A DNA stretch of 64,000 bases, from contig NZ_CP066265.1 of NCBI RefSeq assembly GCF_023278085.1, positions 5,231,001-5,295,000 on the forward strand. The letters are read 5' to 3'. Each line of letters begins with the position of its first letter. Position 1 is the first letter of the stretch. This DNA is from Pseudomonas syringae (lineage in GTDB: Bacteria > Pseudomonadota > Gammaproteobacteria > Pseudomonadales > Pseudomonadaceae). The position numbers were made by a program, and so were the translations under genes. Under the pieces are notes generated by a model that saw nothing but the letters and a program-made list of their open reading frames with translations, made no database searches and was not told where the DNA came from. Positions 46,903 to 55,997 of the stretch are shown one piece after another.

Positions 46903-48921
46903 ATGAGCTTTCTATCTCGTTTTCGGGCTAGTACGTCGCGGACCGGAGGCGTACTCAATGTCATCACGTCTGCCCGGGAATTGAACAACAAACTGTCGGC
47001 CCTGAGTTTCGATCCGGTCTACCTCACCGGCTTCGTTTCGCCGCACGTGGATTTCGATCAGGTTGCGCGGGCGGTCGCTGCGCGCTTTCCCAATGCGAAG
47101 ATCAGTCTGTGTACGACATCAGGCGAACTCTGCTCCAGCAATGACTCGCTGTATTGCGCGGCGGATAACCAGTGGGACCGGATCGTGCTGGCACTGTTCG
47201 ACTCCAGCGTGATCACGAGCGCGGAGATGGTCCATATCCCGTTGCACAGCGAAGACATTCGCGGCACGGGCAGGCGCCTGTCGATGAGTGAGCGGATTGC
47301 GCGGCTGACTGACTCGATCAAGCGCACGCAGGTCAGCACGCCTGTCGACCATCGGGATACGCTGGCCTACGTCACGTTCGACGGCCTGTCCGCATCGGAG
47401 TCGTTCTTCATGGAAGCGCTGTACGAGTCGGGCCGTTTTCCGTGCCTGTTCGTCGGTGGCTCGGCGGGTGGCAAGGGCGATTTCAAGAAGACCTTGATCC
47501 ACGACGGCAAGCGCAGCTATGAAAACCACGCGCAGGTGGTGTTTCTCAAGAGCGCGAAGAACGTGCGCTTCGGCGTGTTCAAGAGCCAGAATTTTGAGGC
47601 TACGCCACTGAGCATGAGCGTTCTGACGGCATCGCTGGAAGAGCGCTATATCAGCCAGGTGGTCAATTCCAGAGGCGAGATCGCCACCATGGTAGCGGCG
47701 CTGTGTGACGCGCTGAAGTGCGAACGGCATGAACTGGAAGGCAAGCTGGCGCAGTACTCGTTCGCCATCCGGGTGGGCGAAGAGCTGTTCGTGCGTTCGA
47801 TTGCGCGTATCGATTACGAGAGCGAGCGTGTGCATCTGTTCTGCGACGTCGCGCCCGGCGAAGAGCTGGTGATGGTCAAGCGAACCTCGATGATCGATAC
47901 CACGCGCAAGGACTTCGCGCGTTTTCTGCAGGGCAAGTCCGGCAAGCCGTTGCTTGGCCTGTTGAGCGACTGCATTTTGCGCCGCCTGAATAACGGCAGC
48001 GAACTGAGTCGTATGAATGGCGTGTTCGGTGAAACGCCAGTGGTGGGTTTCTCGACCTTCGGAGAGATCCTGGGCCTTAACCTCAACCAGACCCTCACTG
48101 CCGTGTTCTTCTTCAAAGTGCCGGAAGGCCAGCCGTTCCGCGATGACTACATCGATAACTTCATCGCCTACTACGGCGAATTCAAGGCGTTTTTTCTGCG
48201 CCGTCAGATCAAGAAGCTGGCTGGCTTGAGCCATGTGGTGGTCAAGCAGATCGACCAGTTCAAGCAGCGCAACTTCGTTCAAACCATTGACCCGAGCGGT
48301 CTGGACGAGCAGATTCGTCCGGTGTTCAGCGGGCTGAGCGACCTGGGTGACGTGCTGGTCAAGGCTCATCACGATCAGGAAGAGATTGCCGGTCAGTTGC
48401 GCCACTACTCTGGCCAGTTGCATGTTTCGATGGACGAGCTTTCGCAGACCATCACGCAGCAGGAAACGGTCATCGACAAAGCAGGCAATACCGTCAAAAG
48501 CCTGGTTAGCCAGGCCGACGAGGTGGTGCTCGGTTCACGAGAGCTGGCCAAGTCCAGCCTGCGCATTCAGTCGGTTGTGCAGACGATCCAGCAGATCGCC
48601 GGGCAAACCAATCTGCTCGCCCTGAACGCCGCCATCGAGGCGGCGCGGGCAGGTGAAATGGGCCGGGGCTTTGCCGTGGTGGCCGATGAGGTGCGCCAGC
48701 TGGCGCAGAAGACCTCGCAGAACGCGAATGATATCGGCACCGATATCGAGCGTCTCGCCGAGGAAATTCGCAAGGTGGCGCAGCACATCGAGGAGCAGTC
48801 CCTGGAAGTCGGGACGCTCACCGGTTTGCTGTCTGAACTGGAAGGGTCGAGCGACATGACCGCGGGCACTTCGCAACGAACCCGGCAACTGGCGGATACG
48901 CTGGTGGGGCTGACGAAGTAG
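46903..48921 (+). CDS. Soluble FIST-domain methyl-accepting chemotaxis protein
   Basis: A 672-residue protein combining an N-terminal FIST and FIST_C sensory region (about 20-405; FIST domains are proposed to bind small ligands such as amino acids) with a C-terminal chemoreceptor signalling domain (about 500-670). The conserved hairpin tip contains [18 protein letters not shown] and [15 protein letters not shown]. No transmembrane helix is visible, so the receptor is cytoplasmic and probably senses an internal ligand. ATG 46903 is chosen; an upstream in-frame ATG adds 17 residues. No chemotaxis partner genes are nearby. Confidence 0.88.
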   Translation: MSFLSRFRASTSRTGGVLNVITSARELNNKLSALSFDPVYLTGFVSPHVDFDQVARAVAARFPNAKISLCTTSGELCSSNDSLYCAADNQWDRIVLALFDSSVITSAEMVHIPLHSEDIRGTGRRLSMSERIARLTDSIKRTQVSTPVDHRDTLAYVTFDGLSASESFFMEALYESGRFPCLFVGGSAGGKGDFKKTLIHDGKRSYENHAQVVFLKSAKNVRFGVFKSQNFEATPLSMSVLTASLEERYISQVVNSRGEIATMVAALCDALKCERHELEGKLAQYSFAIRVGEELFVRSIARIDYESERVHLFCDVAPGEELVMVKRTSMIDTTRKDFARFLQGKSGKPLLGLLSDCILRRLNNGSELSRMNGVFGETPVVGFSTFGEILGLNLNQTLTAVFFFKVPEGQPFRDDYIDNFIAYYGEFKAFFLRRQIKKLAGLSHVVVKQIDQFKQRNFVQTIDPSGLDEQIRPVFSGLSDLGDVLVKAHHDQEEIAGQLRHYSGQLHVSMDELSQTITQQETVIDKAGNTVKSLVSQADEVVLGSRELAKSSLRIQSVVQTIQQIAGQTNLLALNAAIEAARAGEMGRGFAVVADEVRQLAQKTSQNANDIGTDIERLAEEIRKVAQHIEEQSLEVGTLTGLLSELEGSSDMTAGTSQRTRQLADTLVGLTK

Positions 48922-48932
48922 CCTGTTGATAG

Positions 48933-48958
48933 TCGGGACGCTGTTGCGAGCGTCCCGA
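48933..48958. terminator. Hairpin between convergent genes
   Basis: A perfect 10-bp stem (TCGGGACGCT / AGCGTCCCGA) with a six-base loop, 11 bp after the chemoreceptor stop and 16 bp from the convergent DUF945 stop. No T-run follows on the plus strand, so it may be a weak bidirectional terminator. Confidence 0.45.
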
Positions 48959-48974
48959 TCAACGGCTCGGCAGC

Positions 48975-50456
48975 TTACTGCTGACCCAGCGCGCCGACTT
49001 TGCCCATGATGGTGCTCACGAACTGTTGCACGGTCATTTTCTGGCCGTTGAAGTCGACCATTTCATTGGCGTAGTGCAGGTCGGAAACGATGTTGTCGCC
49101 GTCGACCTTGGCCAGTTGCATCATCTCGGCCATGACGCTGGCCATGTCGCTAGCGGCCTTGGCTTGCTCGGCGATCACTTTGAGGTCGGTCTGACCTTCG
49201 CGGATGGCCTGCTGAGTGGCGAGATCGCGAATCATCGGTTTGGACAGCACGACCTTGGCGTTGACCTCGCCGAGGGTTTTCAGCACCAGCGCATTGGAGG
49301 GCTGATCAAGCGAACCCGGATCAGTCAGGTCGACGGCGATGCGCATATGACTTTCGCCGTTGCTGGTTTTGAGCGAGAGCTTTTCCAGTTCGATATGCGG
49401 TTTGGCCGCCAACAGCTTCTTCAGCTGGGTATTCATCTGCTCCTGATCGGCAGGGCTCAGCTCGAGTCGGAAAGGCTGTTCCTGGGCCGCTGCGGCTTGC
49501 TGTTGCGGCAGGATCTTGTCCTGATAGAACTGGCCCAGCGCCTGGCTGGCCGCCGCGTCGAAGTTGGCAATTTTGAAGCCCATGTGCGCGGCGCCAACAT
49601 CCTTGCCGCCATAGGCAATCATGCCGGCGTCGTAGCTGACCTGAGCGGCCAGGTTGCCCGCGTCTTCCTGCGTCAGGTTGACGGCAGACAGATCCTTGAT
49701 CTGCACCTGTGGCTTGCCGACCACCTGGAAATTGAAGCCTTGGGCTTTCAGGTTGGTATGGCCCAGATAGAAGCTGGACTTGCCTTTGGTGCCGCCCGTA
49801 TCAAACGTCATGCCTTTGATTTCGATATTGACCGGACCGTCCGGCGAGGCGACGTTGAGTTGCAGAGAGTCCATGTCGCCGACAGCGCTGTATTTTTCAG
49901 CATCGGCAGACAACTCGGTTTTCAGCTCAAGACCGGAGAACTTGAACGTGCCGTCCACGTCGGTCATTTCCAGCGGTGCCATCTGCAGCCAGCCCTTGGT
50001 GGCGCGGTCGTAGCCGATGCTGGCCTGCCCTTTGAGTGGCGTGACGTCTTTGCTCATGGCAAACCACTTCTCGGAACTCGGACTTTTTTCCAGCTGGAAA
50101 TTGCTCAGGGCCATGACCGGCAGCAGGTTCAGGGTTTTCAGGCGGGACAACGGGACTGGACCGTGTTCAATCTGATCGACCAGCAGAAACTGGCTGTTCT
50201 GCGTGCTGTCCGCCAGGTTCTGGATATCGACGCTGTAATGCGCGGTGCTGCTGAAAAAGTGCTTGTCCAGCGAGACCAGTTTCAGCGTCACGCTGGTTTC
50301 ACTGCCCTTGAATGATTTGGCGAGTTGCTGATTGGCATTGCTGATCGAATCGTTCAGCGCGCCTTCCAGTTGATTGCCGGTGTACCAGGCACCCGCGGTA
50401 ATCAATGCGCCCGCCACGACGATAACGCCAACCGCTATTCCTGCTGATTTATTCAT
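48975..50456 (-). CDS. DUF945 (YdgA-family) protein
   Basis: A 493-residue protein with one N-terminal signal-anchor helix (about residues 5-25, GIAVGVIVVAGALITAGAWY) and a long periplasmic part of beta-rich repeats typical of the DUF945/YdgA family. The molecular role of this family is not established. The start at 50456 puts the helix at the N-terminus; the longer frame adds 36 unlikely residues. Confidence 0.8.
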   Translation of the reverse strand: MNKSAGIAVGVIVVAGALITAGAWYTGNQLEGALNDSISNANQQLAKSFKGSETSVTLKLVSLDKHFFSSTAHYSVDIQNLADSTQNSQFLLVDQIEHGPVPLSRLKTLNLLPVMALSNFQLEKSPSSEKWFAMSKDVTPLKGQASIGYDRATKGWLQMAPLEMTDVDGTFKFSGLELKTELSADAEKYSAVGDMDSLQLNVASPDGPVNIEIKGMTFDTGGTKGKSSFYLGHTNLKAQGFNFQVVGKPQVQIKDLSAVNLTQEDAGNLAAQVSYDAGMIAYGGKDVGAAHMGFKIANFDAAASQALGQFYQDKILPQQQAAAAQEQPFRLELSPADQEQMNTQLKKLLAAKPHIELEKLSLKTSNGESHMRIAVDLTDPGSLDQPSNALVLKTLGEVNAKVVLSKPMIRDLATQQAIREGQTDLKVIAEQAKAASDMASVMAEMMQLAKVDGDNIVSDLHYANEMVDFNGQKMTVQQFVSTIMGKVGALGQQ

Positions 50457-50734
50457 AATGACTCGAAGATATCCGTTCTGATGATGGAGAAGTCGTACCG
50501 AGACCGGCAGCACTGCCTGAAAACCGCGAGAGATTATCATCGCTGGAGCCCGACAGCCCAGCATTCACGGCCATTTCGCTGGGCACGCGGGCATTATGGC
50601 AGTCTGTTGGGCATGGCCTTTGGCCTTTTTGTTATTCGCCACATTGCGCTGAACACGTTTCTGAAACATAGGGTAGCCACGGTATTCATGGAAACGTTAG
50701 GCTGAAACCGAATTCGAATACCGGACGGGATCAC

Positions 50735-51424
50735 ATGAGCGAACAGCACAACGAACGAGGCCCTATCAAGGCCGTCATTTTCGATATGGATGGTCTGTTG
50801 CTGGACACCGAGGGTGTCTACACGGAAGTCACGCACCTGATTGCCAGCCGTCATGGGCGCACCTTCGACTGGTCGATCAAGCAGCACACTATTGGCCGCG
50901 GTGCTCGGGACTTCTCGGATTACGTGATCAAGGCGCTTGAACTGCCGATGTCGATCGACGAGTTTCTCGAAATTCGTGAGCCGATGCTTGACGAGCGCTT
51001 CCCCCGCGCCCCGGCAATGCCGGGTGCCGAAGCGCTGGTCCGCCATCTGGCCGCCAACAATATTCCGATCGCCGTGGGTACCAGTTCTTCGGTGCATTAC
51101 TTCAAGGCCAAGACGACGCTGCACCGGGCATGGTTCGAGCTGTTCGATACCATCGTGACGGCCGACGACCCGGAAGTGGGCGCTGCCAAGCCGGCCCCGG
51201 ACATCTTTCTGGTCGCCGCCCGCCGTCTTGGCGTCTCGCCGGCGGATTGCCTGGTCTTCGAAGACTCGCCGTTTGGCGTGACCGCCGCCAAGGCTGCCGG
51301 AATGTACGCCGTGGCAGTGCCGGACTCGCACATGCCGGTCGAGCAATACGAACATGCCGACCTGCTGCTCGCCTCGCTGGCCGACTTCCCGCTCAAGGCG
51401 TGGGGGCTGCCTGAACCCGATTGA
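50735..51424 (+). CDS. HAD-IA family hydrolase
   Basis: A 229-residue HAD phosphatase of the beta-phosphoglucomutase/GS1-like subgroup. Motif I is D17-M-D19-G-L-L-L-D-T, with the later motifs VGTSS, KPAPDIF and FEDSPFG. Substrates are probably small sugar or polyol phosphates, not determinable here. It is followed 20 bp later by the aldo/keto reductase, so the two are likely an operon. Confidence 0.87.
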   Translation: MSEQHNERGPIKAVIFDMDGLLLDTEGVYTEVTHLIASRHGRTFDWSIKQHTIGRGARDFSDYVIKALELPMSIDEFLEIREPMLDERFPRAPAMPGAEALVRHLAANNIPIAVGTSSSVHYFKAKTTLHRAWFELFDTIVTADDPEVGAAKPAPDIFLVAARRLGVSPADCLVFEDSPFGVTAAKAAGMYAVAVPDSHMPVEQYEHADLLLASLADFPLKAWGLPEPD

Positions 51425-51444
51425 ATGACAAGGAGATGTTGAGC

Positions 51445-52452
51445 ATGAATTATCGAACCCTCGGCCAGTCCGGCCTCAAGGTTTCCACACTGACTCTCGG
51501 CTCGATGATGTTCGGCGAGCAGACTGCTGCCGATGAATCAGTGCGCATCATCGACAAGGCCAGGGATCAGGGCATCAATTTCATCGACACCGCGGATGTC
51601 TACAACGGCGGGCGCTCGGAAGAGATCGTCGGCAGGGCTATCGCGGCGCAGCGCAGTGACTGGGTGCTGGCTACCAAGGTCGCGATCGGCCCGGCAGACG
51701 GCGTGCCCAACCGGGCCGGCCTGAGCCGCAAGCACATCTTCAACGCCATCGAGAACAGCCTGCGGCGGCTGGATACCGATTATGTGGATATCTATTATCT
51801 GCACAAGGAAGATCACGACACGCCGCTGGAAGTGACGGTCTCGGCGATTGGCGATCTGCTTCGGCATGGCAAGATCCGCTATTGGGGCGTGTCGAATTTT
51901 CGCGGCTGGCGAATCGCTGAAATCGTCAATGTTGCGCAGCGCCTGGGGGTCGACAAACCGGTCATCAGTCAGCCGCTGTACAACATCGTCAACCGCCAGG
52001 CTGAAGTCGAGCAGATCACCGCAGCCGCTTATCACGGCCTGGGCGTCGTGCCCTACAGCCCGCTTGCGCGGGGTGTGCTCAGCGGCAAATACGCTCCGGA
52101 TATCGCCCCTGACAGCGAGAGCCGCGCCGGGCGTCAGGACAAGCGACTGCTGGAAACCGAGTGGCGCATGGAGTCGTTGCGGATCGCACAGCGAATTCAG
52201 GAATACGTGCAGGACAAGGGGGTCGGCATCGTCGATTTCGCGATTGCCTGGGTTCTCAACAACCGGGCGGTGACCTCAGCGATCGTCGGGCCGAGAACCG
52301 AGCAACAATGGGACGGCTATACCAAGGCGCTGCAGGTGAACGTCACGGCTGAGGACGAAGCGTTCATCGATTCTCTGGTAACACCCGGACATGCCTCGAC
52401 ACCAGGCTTCAACGATGTTCAGCATTTTGTCTCGGGCCGAGAGGTTCGCTAA
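51445..52452 (+). CDS. Aldo/keto reductase
   Basis: A 335-residue NADPH-dependent aldo/keto reductase. The tetrad is visible as D and Y in FIDTADVYNGGRSEE, K in VLATKVAIG and H in DIYYLHKEDHD. The ATG at 51445 follows AAGGAG by nine bases and gives the family N-terminus (NYRTLGQSGLKVS); an upstream ATG at 51425 is less suitable. It probably reduces aldehydes or ketones; the substrate is unknown. Confidence 0.9.
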   Translation: MNYRTLGQSGLKVSTLTLGSMMFGEQTAADESVRIIDKARDQGINFIDTADVYNGGRSEEIVGRAIAAQRSDWVLATKVAIGPADGVPNRAGLSRKHIFNAIENSLRRLDTDYVDIYYLHKEDHDTPLEVTVSAIGDLLRHGKIRYWGVSNFRGWRIAEIVNVAQRLGVDKPVISQPLYNIVNRQAEVEQITAAAYHGLGVVPYSPLARGVLSGKYAPDIAPDSESRAGRQDKRLLETEWRMESLRIAQRIQEYVQDKGVGIVDFAIAWVLNNRAVTSAIVGPRTEQQWDGYTKALQVNVTAEDEAFIDSLVTPGHASTPGFNDVQHFVSGREVR

Positions 52453-52713
52453 AGCCTGTTGCAGGTCGCGATGTCATATCCTTACACGGTTAAAATCCGC
52501 CTGTGCCGAATGCAGACTCGGTACATCGGCTGGATGAGCGCTAAGATACATGCACATGCGGATAACCTTGCCGGTGGGCAGGCGAACCGGTTTCATGCGA
52601 TCGAACTCAATAATGCCTTCGTTTCGCGACTAACCGGGAAGTCTTGACTAGTCTGTCGGCAATCCAGCGATTGATCAGATCCCACCCAGCCAGGTTGATG
52701 AAGAAGTAGGCCG

Positions 52714-53451
52714 ATGCGTAAATCAGATAGAGAAGCCTTTCTGGGCTCCGTACTGGGCACTGAGCAGCCTCCGGCGCACCTTGCCAGAACGGTGATTGAA
52801 GAAAAACTGCGTAATGCCATTATTGATGGCAGCCTGCCAAGCGGTACGGCCTTGCGCCAGCAGGAGCTGGCGACACTGTTCGGCGTTAGCCGGATGCCTG
52901 TACGTGAAGCATTGCGACAGCTTGAAGCGCAATCTCTGCTGCGTGTGGAGACGCACAAGGGCGCGGTCGTGGCGCCACTCATTACTGAAGACGCTGTGGA
53001 TGCTTACGAGCTGCGGATTCTGCTGGAATCCGAGGCATTGCGGGCGTCGATTCCGCTGCTGGACGAACAGGATCTGGCGACTGCCGCAAGCTGCATCAGG
53101 CAACTGGAAGTCGAAACCGACTTTACCCAGATGGGCAAGCTCAACCGGATGTTTCACTTGTCGCTGTACGCCAAGGCACGCAACAAGCGGCTTATGCGCC
53201 TGGTTGAAGAAGGCCTGAACGAAGAGGAGCGCTTTTTACGTTTCAACCTCTCCGACATGGGCCTGGGCAAGCTTTCTCAGGATGACCACTGGGAGCTGCT
53301 GCGTCTGGCCGAGCAGAAGGCCGTCGAGCCCTGCGTCGAAGCACTCAAACTCCACCTCAACCGTGGCGTTCAGGCTGTTACCCAGTACCTGAGCAACAAA
53401 AAAGCCAGCGACACCAGACAGAAACGCCCGCGCAAGAAAAACCCCGCCTGA
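52714..53451 (+). CDS. GntR-family (FCD-type) transcriptional regulator
   Basis: A 245-residue regulator with an N-terminal winged helix (about 22-85, LPSGTALRQQELATLFGVSRM then PVREALRQLE) and a C-terminal FCD ligand-binding domain (about 95-220). The tail is strongly basic. FCD regulators usually respond to organic acids. No obvious target operon adjoins it: the mgo operon starts 780 bp downstream and the reductase ends 260 bp upstream. A role in controlling either is open. Confidence 0.88.
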   Translation: MRKSDREAFLGSVLGTEQPPAHLARTVIEEKLRNAIIDGSLPSGTALRQQELATLFGVSRMPVREALRQLEAQSLLRVETHKGAVVAPLITEDAVDAYELRILLESEALRASIPLLDEQDLATAASCIRQLEVETDFTQMGKLNRMFHLSLYAKARNKRLMRLVEEGLNEEERFLRFNLSDMGLGKLSQDDHWELLRLAEQKAVEPCVEALKLHLNRGVQAVTQYLSNKKASDTRQKRPRKKNPA

Positions 53452-53461
53452 TTCATCGACG

Positions 53462-53499
53462 CGGCTGACCCACAGCGCTGCGAATCTGTGGATCAGCCG
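53462..53499 (+). terminator. Probable hairpin terminator after the GntR gene
   Basis: Stem CGGCTGA-CCACAG pairs with CTGTGG-TCAGCCG across a ten-base loop, with one internal mismatch, starting 10 bp after the stop. No T-run follows, so it may instead be a 3' stabiliser. Confidence 0.4.
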
Positions 53500-54230
53500 G
53501 TCGCTGTGCTGCACACCTCTCCCCTGCACCGCCCTGCATGCTTCATGGCACGGTGTCATTACGTCTATTTTTCCTGATACGCCGGGTGGGTGGCTGCCGG
53601 AATGAGGCAAACTCGGCTGTGGCTCAATAAGACCCAACCGGAGGGTCGACCTTGGCCACGGCTGAACTGTCCAGGCACGACCGGGACGGTTCTCTGTTCA
53701 CCTGAACTCAATGGATAAGGAGTTGCTGAACAGGGCAGGAAGACATTGGACGTCAATTCCAATGTCGCCCGCAAAAAAACAAACATTCAAATTGTTCGAT
53801 ATAACGGCAACGCTGAGCGAGGCATTCGTTCATTGTTTACAATTCCGACTTAATAAGCCGGACGGGTTGCCTGCGCCCCTATAAAACATATAAGCCCTGT
53901 TTTATACGGCAACTTACAGCCCGGAAAAACCATAAATTAAATATTATAAAATAGTGATTGCATGGCCCATTGAATATGTTCTAAGTTTTCTACGCAGCCA
54001 ATGTTGAATCAGGCCTTAAGCGCAAGACTCCACGGCTTCAGGCGCTGAATTCCACCCCCTGAACGGGCGCTTTAAATCTGTATGCTCTGCTATTAAACAT
54101 TGTTTAAACAGCAGGCTGATGCTCGCCTTTTACAGGTAAGTAGTGACTTGAAGCTCCCCACTAACAGCGGCTGCTTTCAACACAGACCAATGCAACATTT
54201 AACCGCCACTCTGACGCCAAGGGTATCGCC
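53500..54230. other. Gene-free AT-rich leader upstream of mgo
   Basis: About 730 bp with no convincing gene. From roughly 53760 to 54120 it is markedly AT-rich for this genome (for example TAAATTAAATATTATAAAATAG near 53935), suggesting promoter DNA or acquired sequence. No GacA box matching TGTAAG-N6-CTTACA is seen. Confidence 0.6.
54087..54113. promoter_or_regulatory. Imperfect dyad upstream of mgoB, possible operator
   Basis: CTGCTATTAAACA and TTTAAACAGCAG form an imperfect inverted repeat around TTG, about 120 bp before the mgoB start. It could be a regulator-binding site. No motif family is assigned. Confidence 0.35.
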
Positions 54231-55007
54231 ATGCTTTGTGAGAAAACGCTGTTAGACCACAAGAAAGTTGAACTCAGTCATCACCCGATCTTTACGGAAA
54301 TAAATTCTCTGCTCGTGCTTCGGCGCTTTATGGAGACGCATGTCTTCGCCGTCTGGGACTTCATGTCCCTGACCAAGCGCTTGCAGCAGGAACTGACGTG
54401 CACCCAACTGCCCTGGCTGCCGCCGATCGATGCGGCTGCCGCCCGCCTGATCAATGAAATCGTACTGGGGGAGGAATCCGACAACCGATTGGGGCACGGC
54501 CATTACAGCCATTTCGAGCTGTATCTGGACGCCATGCGTGAGATAGGCGCGAGCACGTTGCAGATAGAGCGCTTCATCGAACTGCAAAGACAGGGCGTGC
54601 ATTACGCAACCGCGTTGCAACAGGTCAACGCAGGTCAGGCTGCTACAGCGTTCGTGACCCACACCCTCGACACCGCGCTACATGCACCGGCACACAGCGT
54701 CGCTGCTGCGTTCCTGCATGGCCGCGAGAGCGTCATCCCGCTGATGTTCCAGAGCATTCTCGATGACTGGGGCATCACGGCCGATCAGGCACCGACCTTT
54801 CGCTACTACCTGGAGCGCCACATCGAAGTGGACTCCGAAGACCACGGCCCCGCAGCAGAGCAATTGCTGGCTCGACTGGTGGCTGGCGATGCGCAACGCG
54901 AGAAAGAGGTTTACCAGGCGGCCATCGCAGCGGTGGAAAGCAGGCTCCAGTTGTGGAACACGCTACGCATGAGCATGCGCACGCCGCTGATGCAGGCCAG
55001 CGCATAA
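54231..55007 (+). CDS. mgoB: MgoB, DUF3050 haem-oxygenase-like protein
   Basis: A 258-residue DUF3050 protein with a haem-oxygenase-like helical fold. Conserved His/Glu clusters such as [15 protein letters not shown] and [16 protein letters not shown] could bind a diiron centre. In P. syringae pv. syringae mgoB opens the mgo operon, which is needed for mangotoxin production and makes a leucine-derived diazeniumdiolate-type signal (leudiazen). Its role in N-oxidation is inferred from fold and operon. An AAGGG site precedes the ATG. Confidence 0.87.
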   Translation: MLCEKTLLDHKKVELSHHPIFTEINSLLVLRRFMETHVFAVWDFMSLTKRLQQELTCTQLPWLPPIDAAAARLINEIVLGEESDNRLGHGHYSHFELYLDAMREIGASTLQIERFIELQRQGVHYATALQQVNAGQAATAFVTHTLDTALHAPAHSVAAAFLHGRESVIPLMFQSILDDWGITADQAPTFRYYLERHIEVDSEDHGPAAEQLLARLVAGDAQREKEVYQAAIAAVESRLQLWNTLRMSMRTPLMQASA

Positions 55008-55049
55008 GGCCAGGTCGCAACATCCTGAAGCTCTTACAAGGAAGCCATC

Positions 55050-55997
55050 ATGAAAGCAGAAGACTACCGGTCATTCATAGATGCGTGGGAGGGCCGCGCC
55101 ACCATTCGCACTCGTCCACGCAGGATCGTCGAGAACGATGAAAAACTGATCTATCCGCTCAGTCGTCAGCCGCTGGTGCTCAGTGACACATTCACCCGTG
55201 AATGCGCGCCGCTGCGTGATTACGCGCTGGTGCAGAGCCTGTACAAGTTCATCAACGACGTGGTGATCTTTGAAACCGAGATCGTCGACAAGACCGCGCG
55301 CAGTATTGCGAAGGACAACTTCGCGATTCGCTTTCCGTTCGCTTGCCGCTATGACGCGATGACCGTGGTGGTCGACGAGGATTACCACGCGCTGGTTGCC
55401 ATGGACTTCATGCAGCAGACCATCGCGCTTACCGGTATCCAGCCAATCCGGTTGCCTGACGAAATCGAACTGAGCCGGGCGATACCCGCAGCGCTGACGC
55501 TGGCGCCCGCCCATCTGCGCAGTGCCGTGGAGCTGATCTGCGTCGCTATTGCGGAGAACACCGTAACCAGCGATGTCGCAGCCTTCGCCAAGGACGACTC
55601 GGTCAAGCAGTCGGTGAAGGGACTGATGGCCGATCACTTGCTGGACGAAGGCAGACACTCGGGTTTCTGGGCGCGCCTGGTACGGATTTACTGGCATACC
55701 GCGCCCGAACAGGATCGTGACTGTATCGCCCGCATCATGCCGGTGTTCATCGCTCAATACCTGACTAACGATATCCAGAGCGGCTTCGATTTCACCCTGA
55801 TCGAGCACTTGCAGGTGCCTGATCGGGTCAAGCAAGCGCTCAGGGCTGAAACCCTGGCGATGAGCTTCCCCGTCAACCGCCACCACCCGCTGATCGGCAA
55901 TATCGTGCGCTTCTTCAAGAGCAGCTCGATGCTGGACGATCCTTGTGTGCAGCGTGAGCTGGCAGCGTATCTACCTGCCCAGGGATCGCTGCAATGA
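55050..55997 (+). CDS. mgoC: MgoC, AurF-like diiron N-oxygenase
   Basis: A 315-residue p-aminobenzoate N-oxygenase (AurF)-family protein. Candidate diiron ligands lie in VVDEDYHAL, AIAENTVTSD and DHLLDEGRHSGF. AurF-type enzymes oxidise amines to N-oxides or nitro groups, consistent with making an N-oxidised leucine derivative. An AAGGAAG ribosome site precedes it. Its stop overlaps the mgoA start (ATGA), so amounts of oxygenase and synthetase are coupled. Confidence 0.9.
   Translation: MKAEDYRSFIDAWEGRATIRTRPRRIVENDEKLIYPLSRQPLVLSDTFTRECAPLRDYALVQSLYKFINDVVIFETEIVDKTARSIAKDNFAIRFPFACRYDAMTVVVDEDYHALVAMDFMQQTIALTGIQPIRLPDEIELSRAIPAALTLAPAHLRSAVELICVAIAENTVTSDVAAFAKDDSVKQSVKGLMADHLLDEGRHSGFWARLVRIYWHTAPEQDRDCIARIMPVFIAQYLTNDIQSGFDFTLIEHLQVPDRVKQALRAETLAMSFPVNRHHPLIGNIVRFFKSSSMLDDPCVQRELAAYLPAQGSLQ

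Noticed and set aside
52459..52647. 62-codon frame between the aldo/keto reductase and GntR genes
   Set aside because: No ribosome site, no coding bias and no recognisable features; treated as intergenic.
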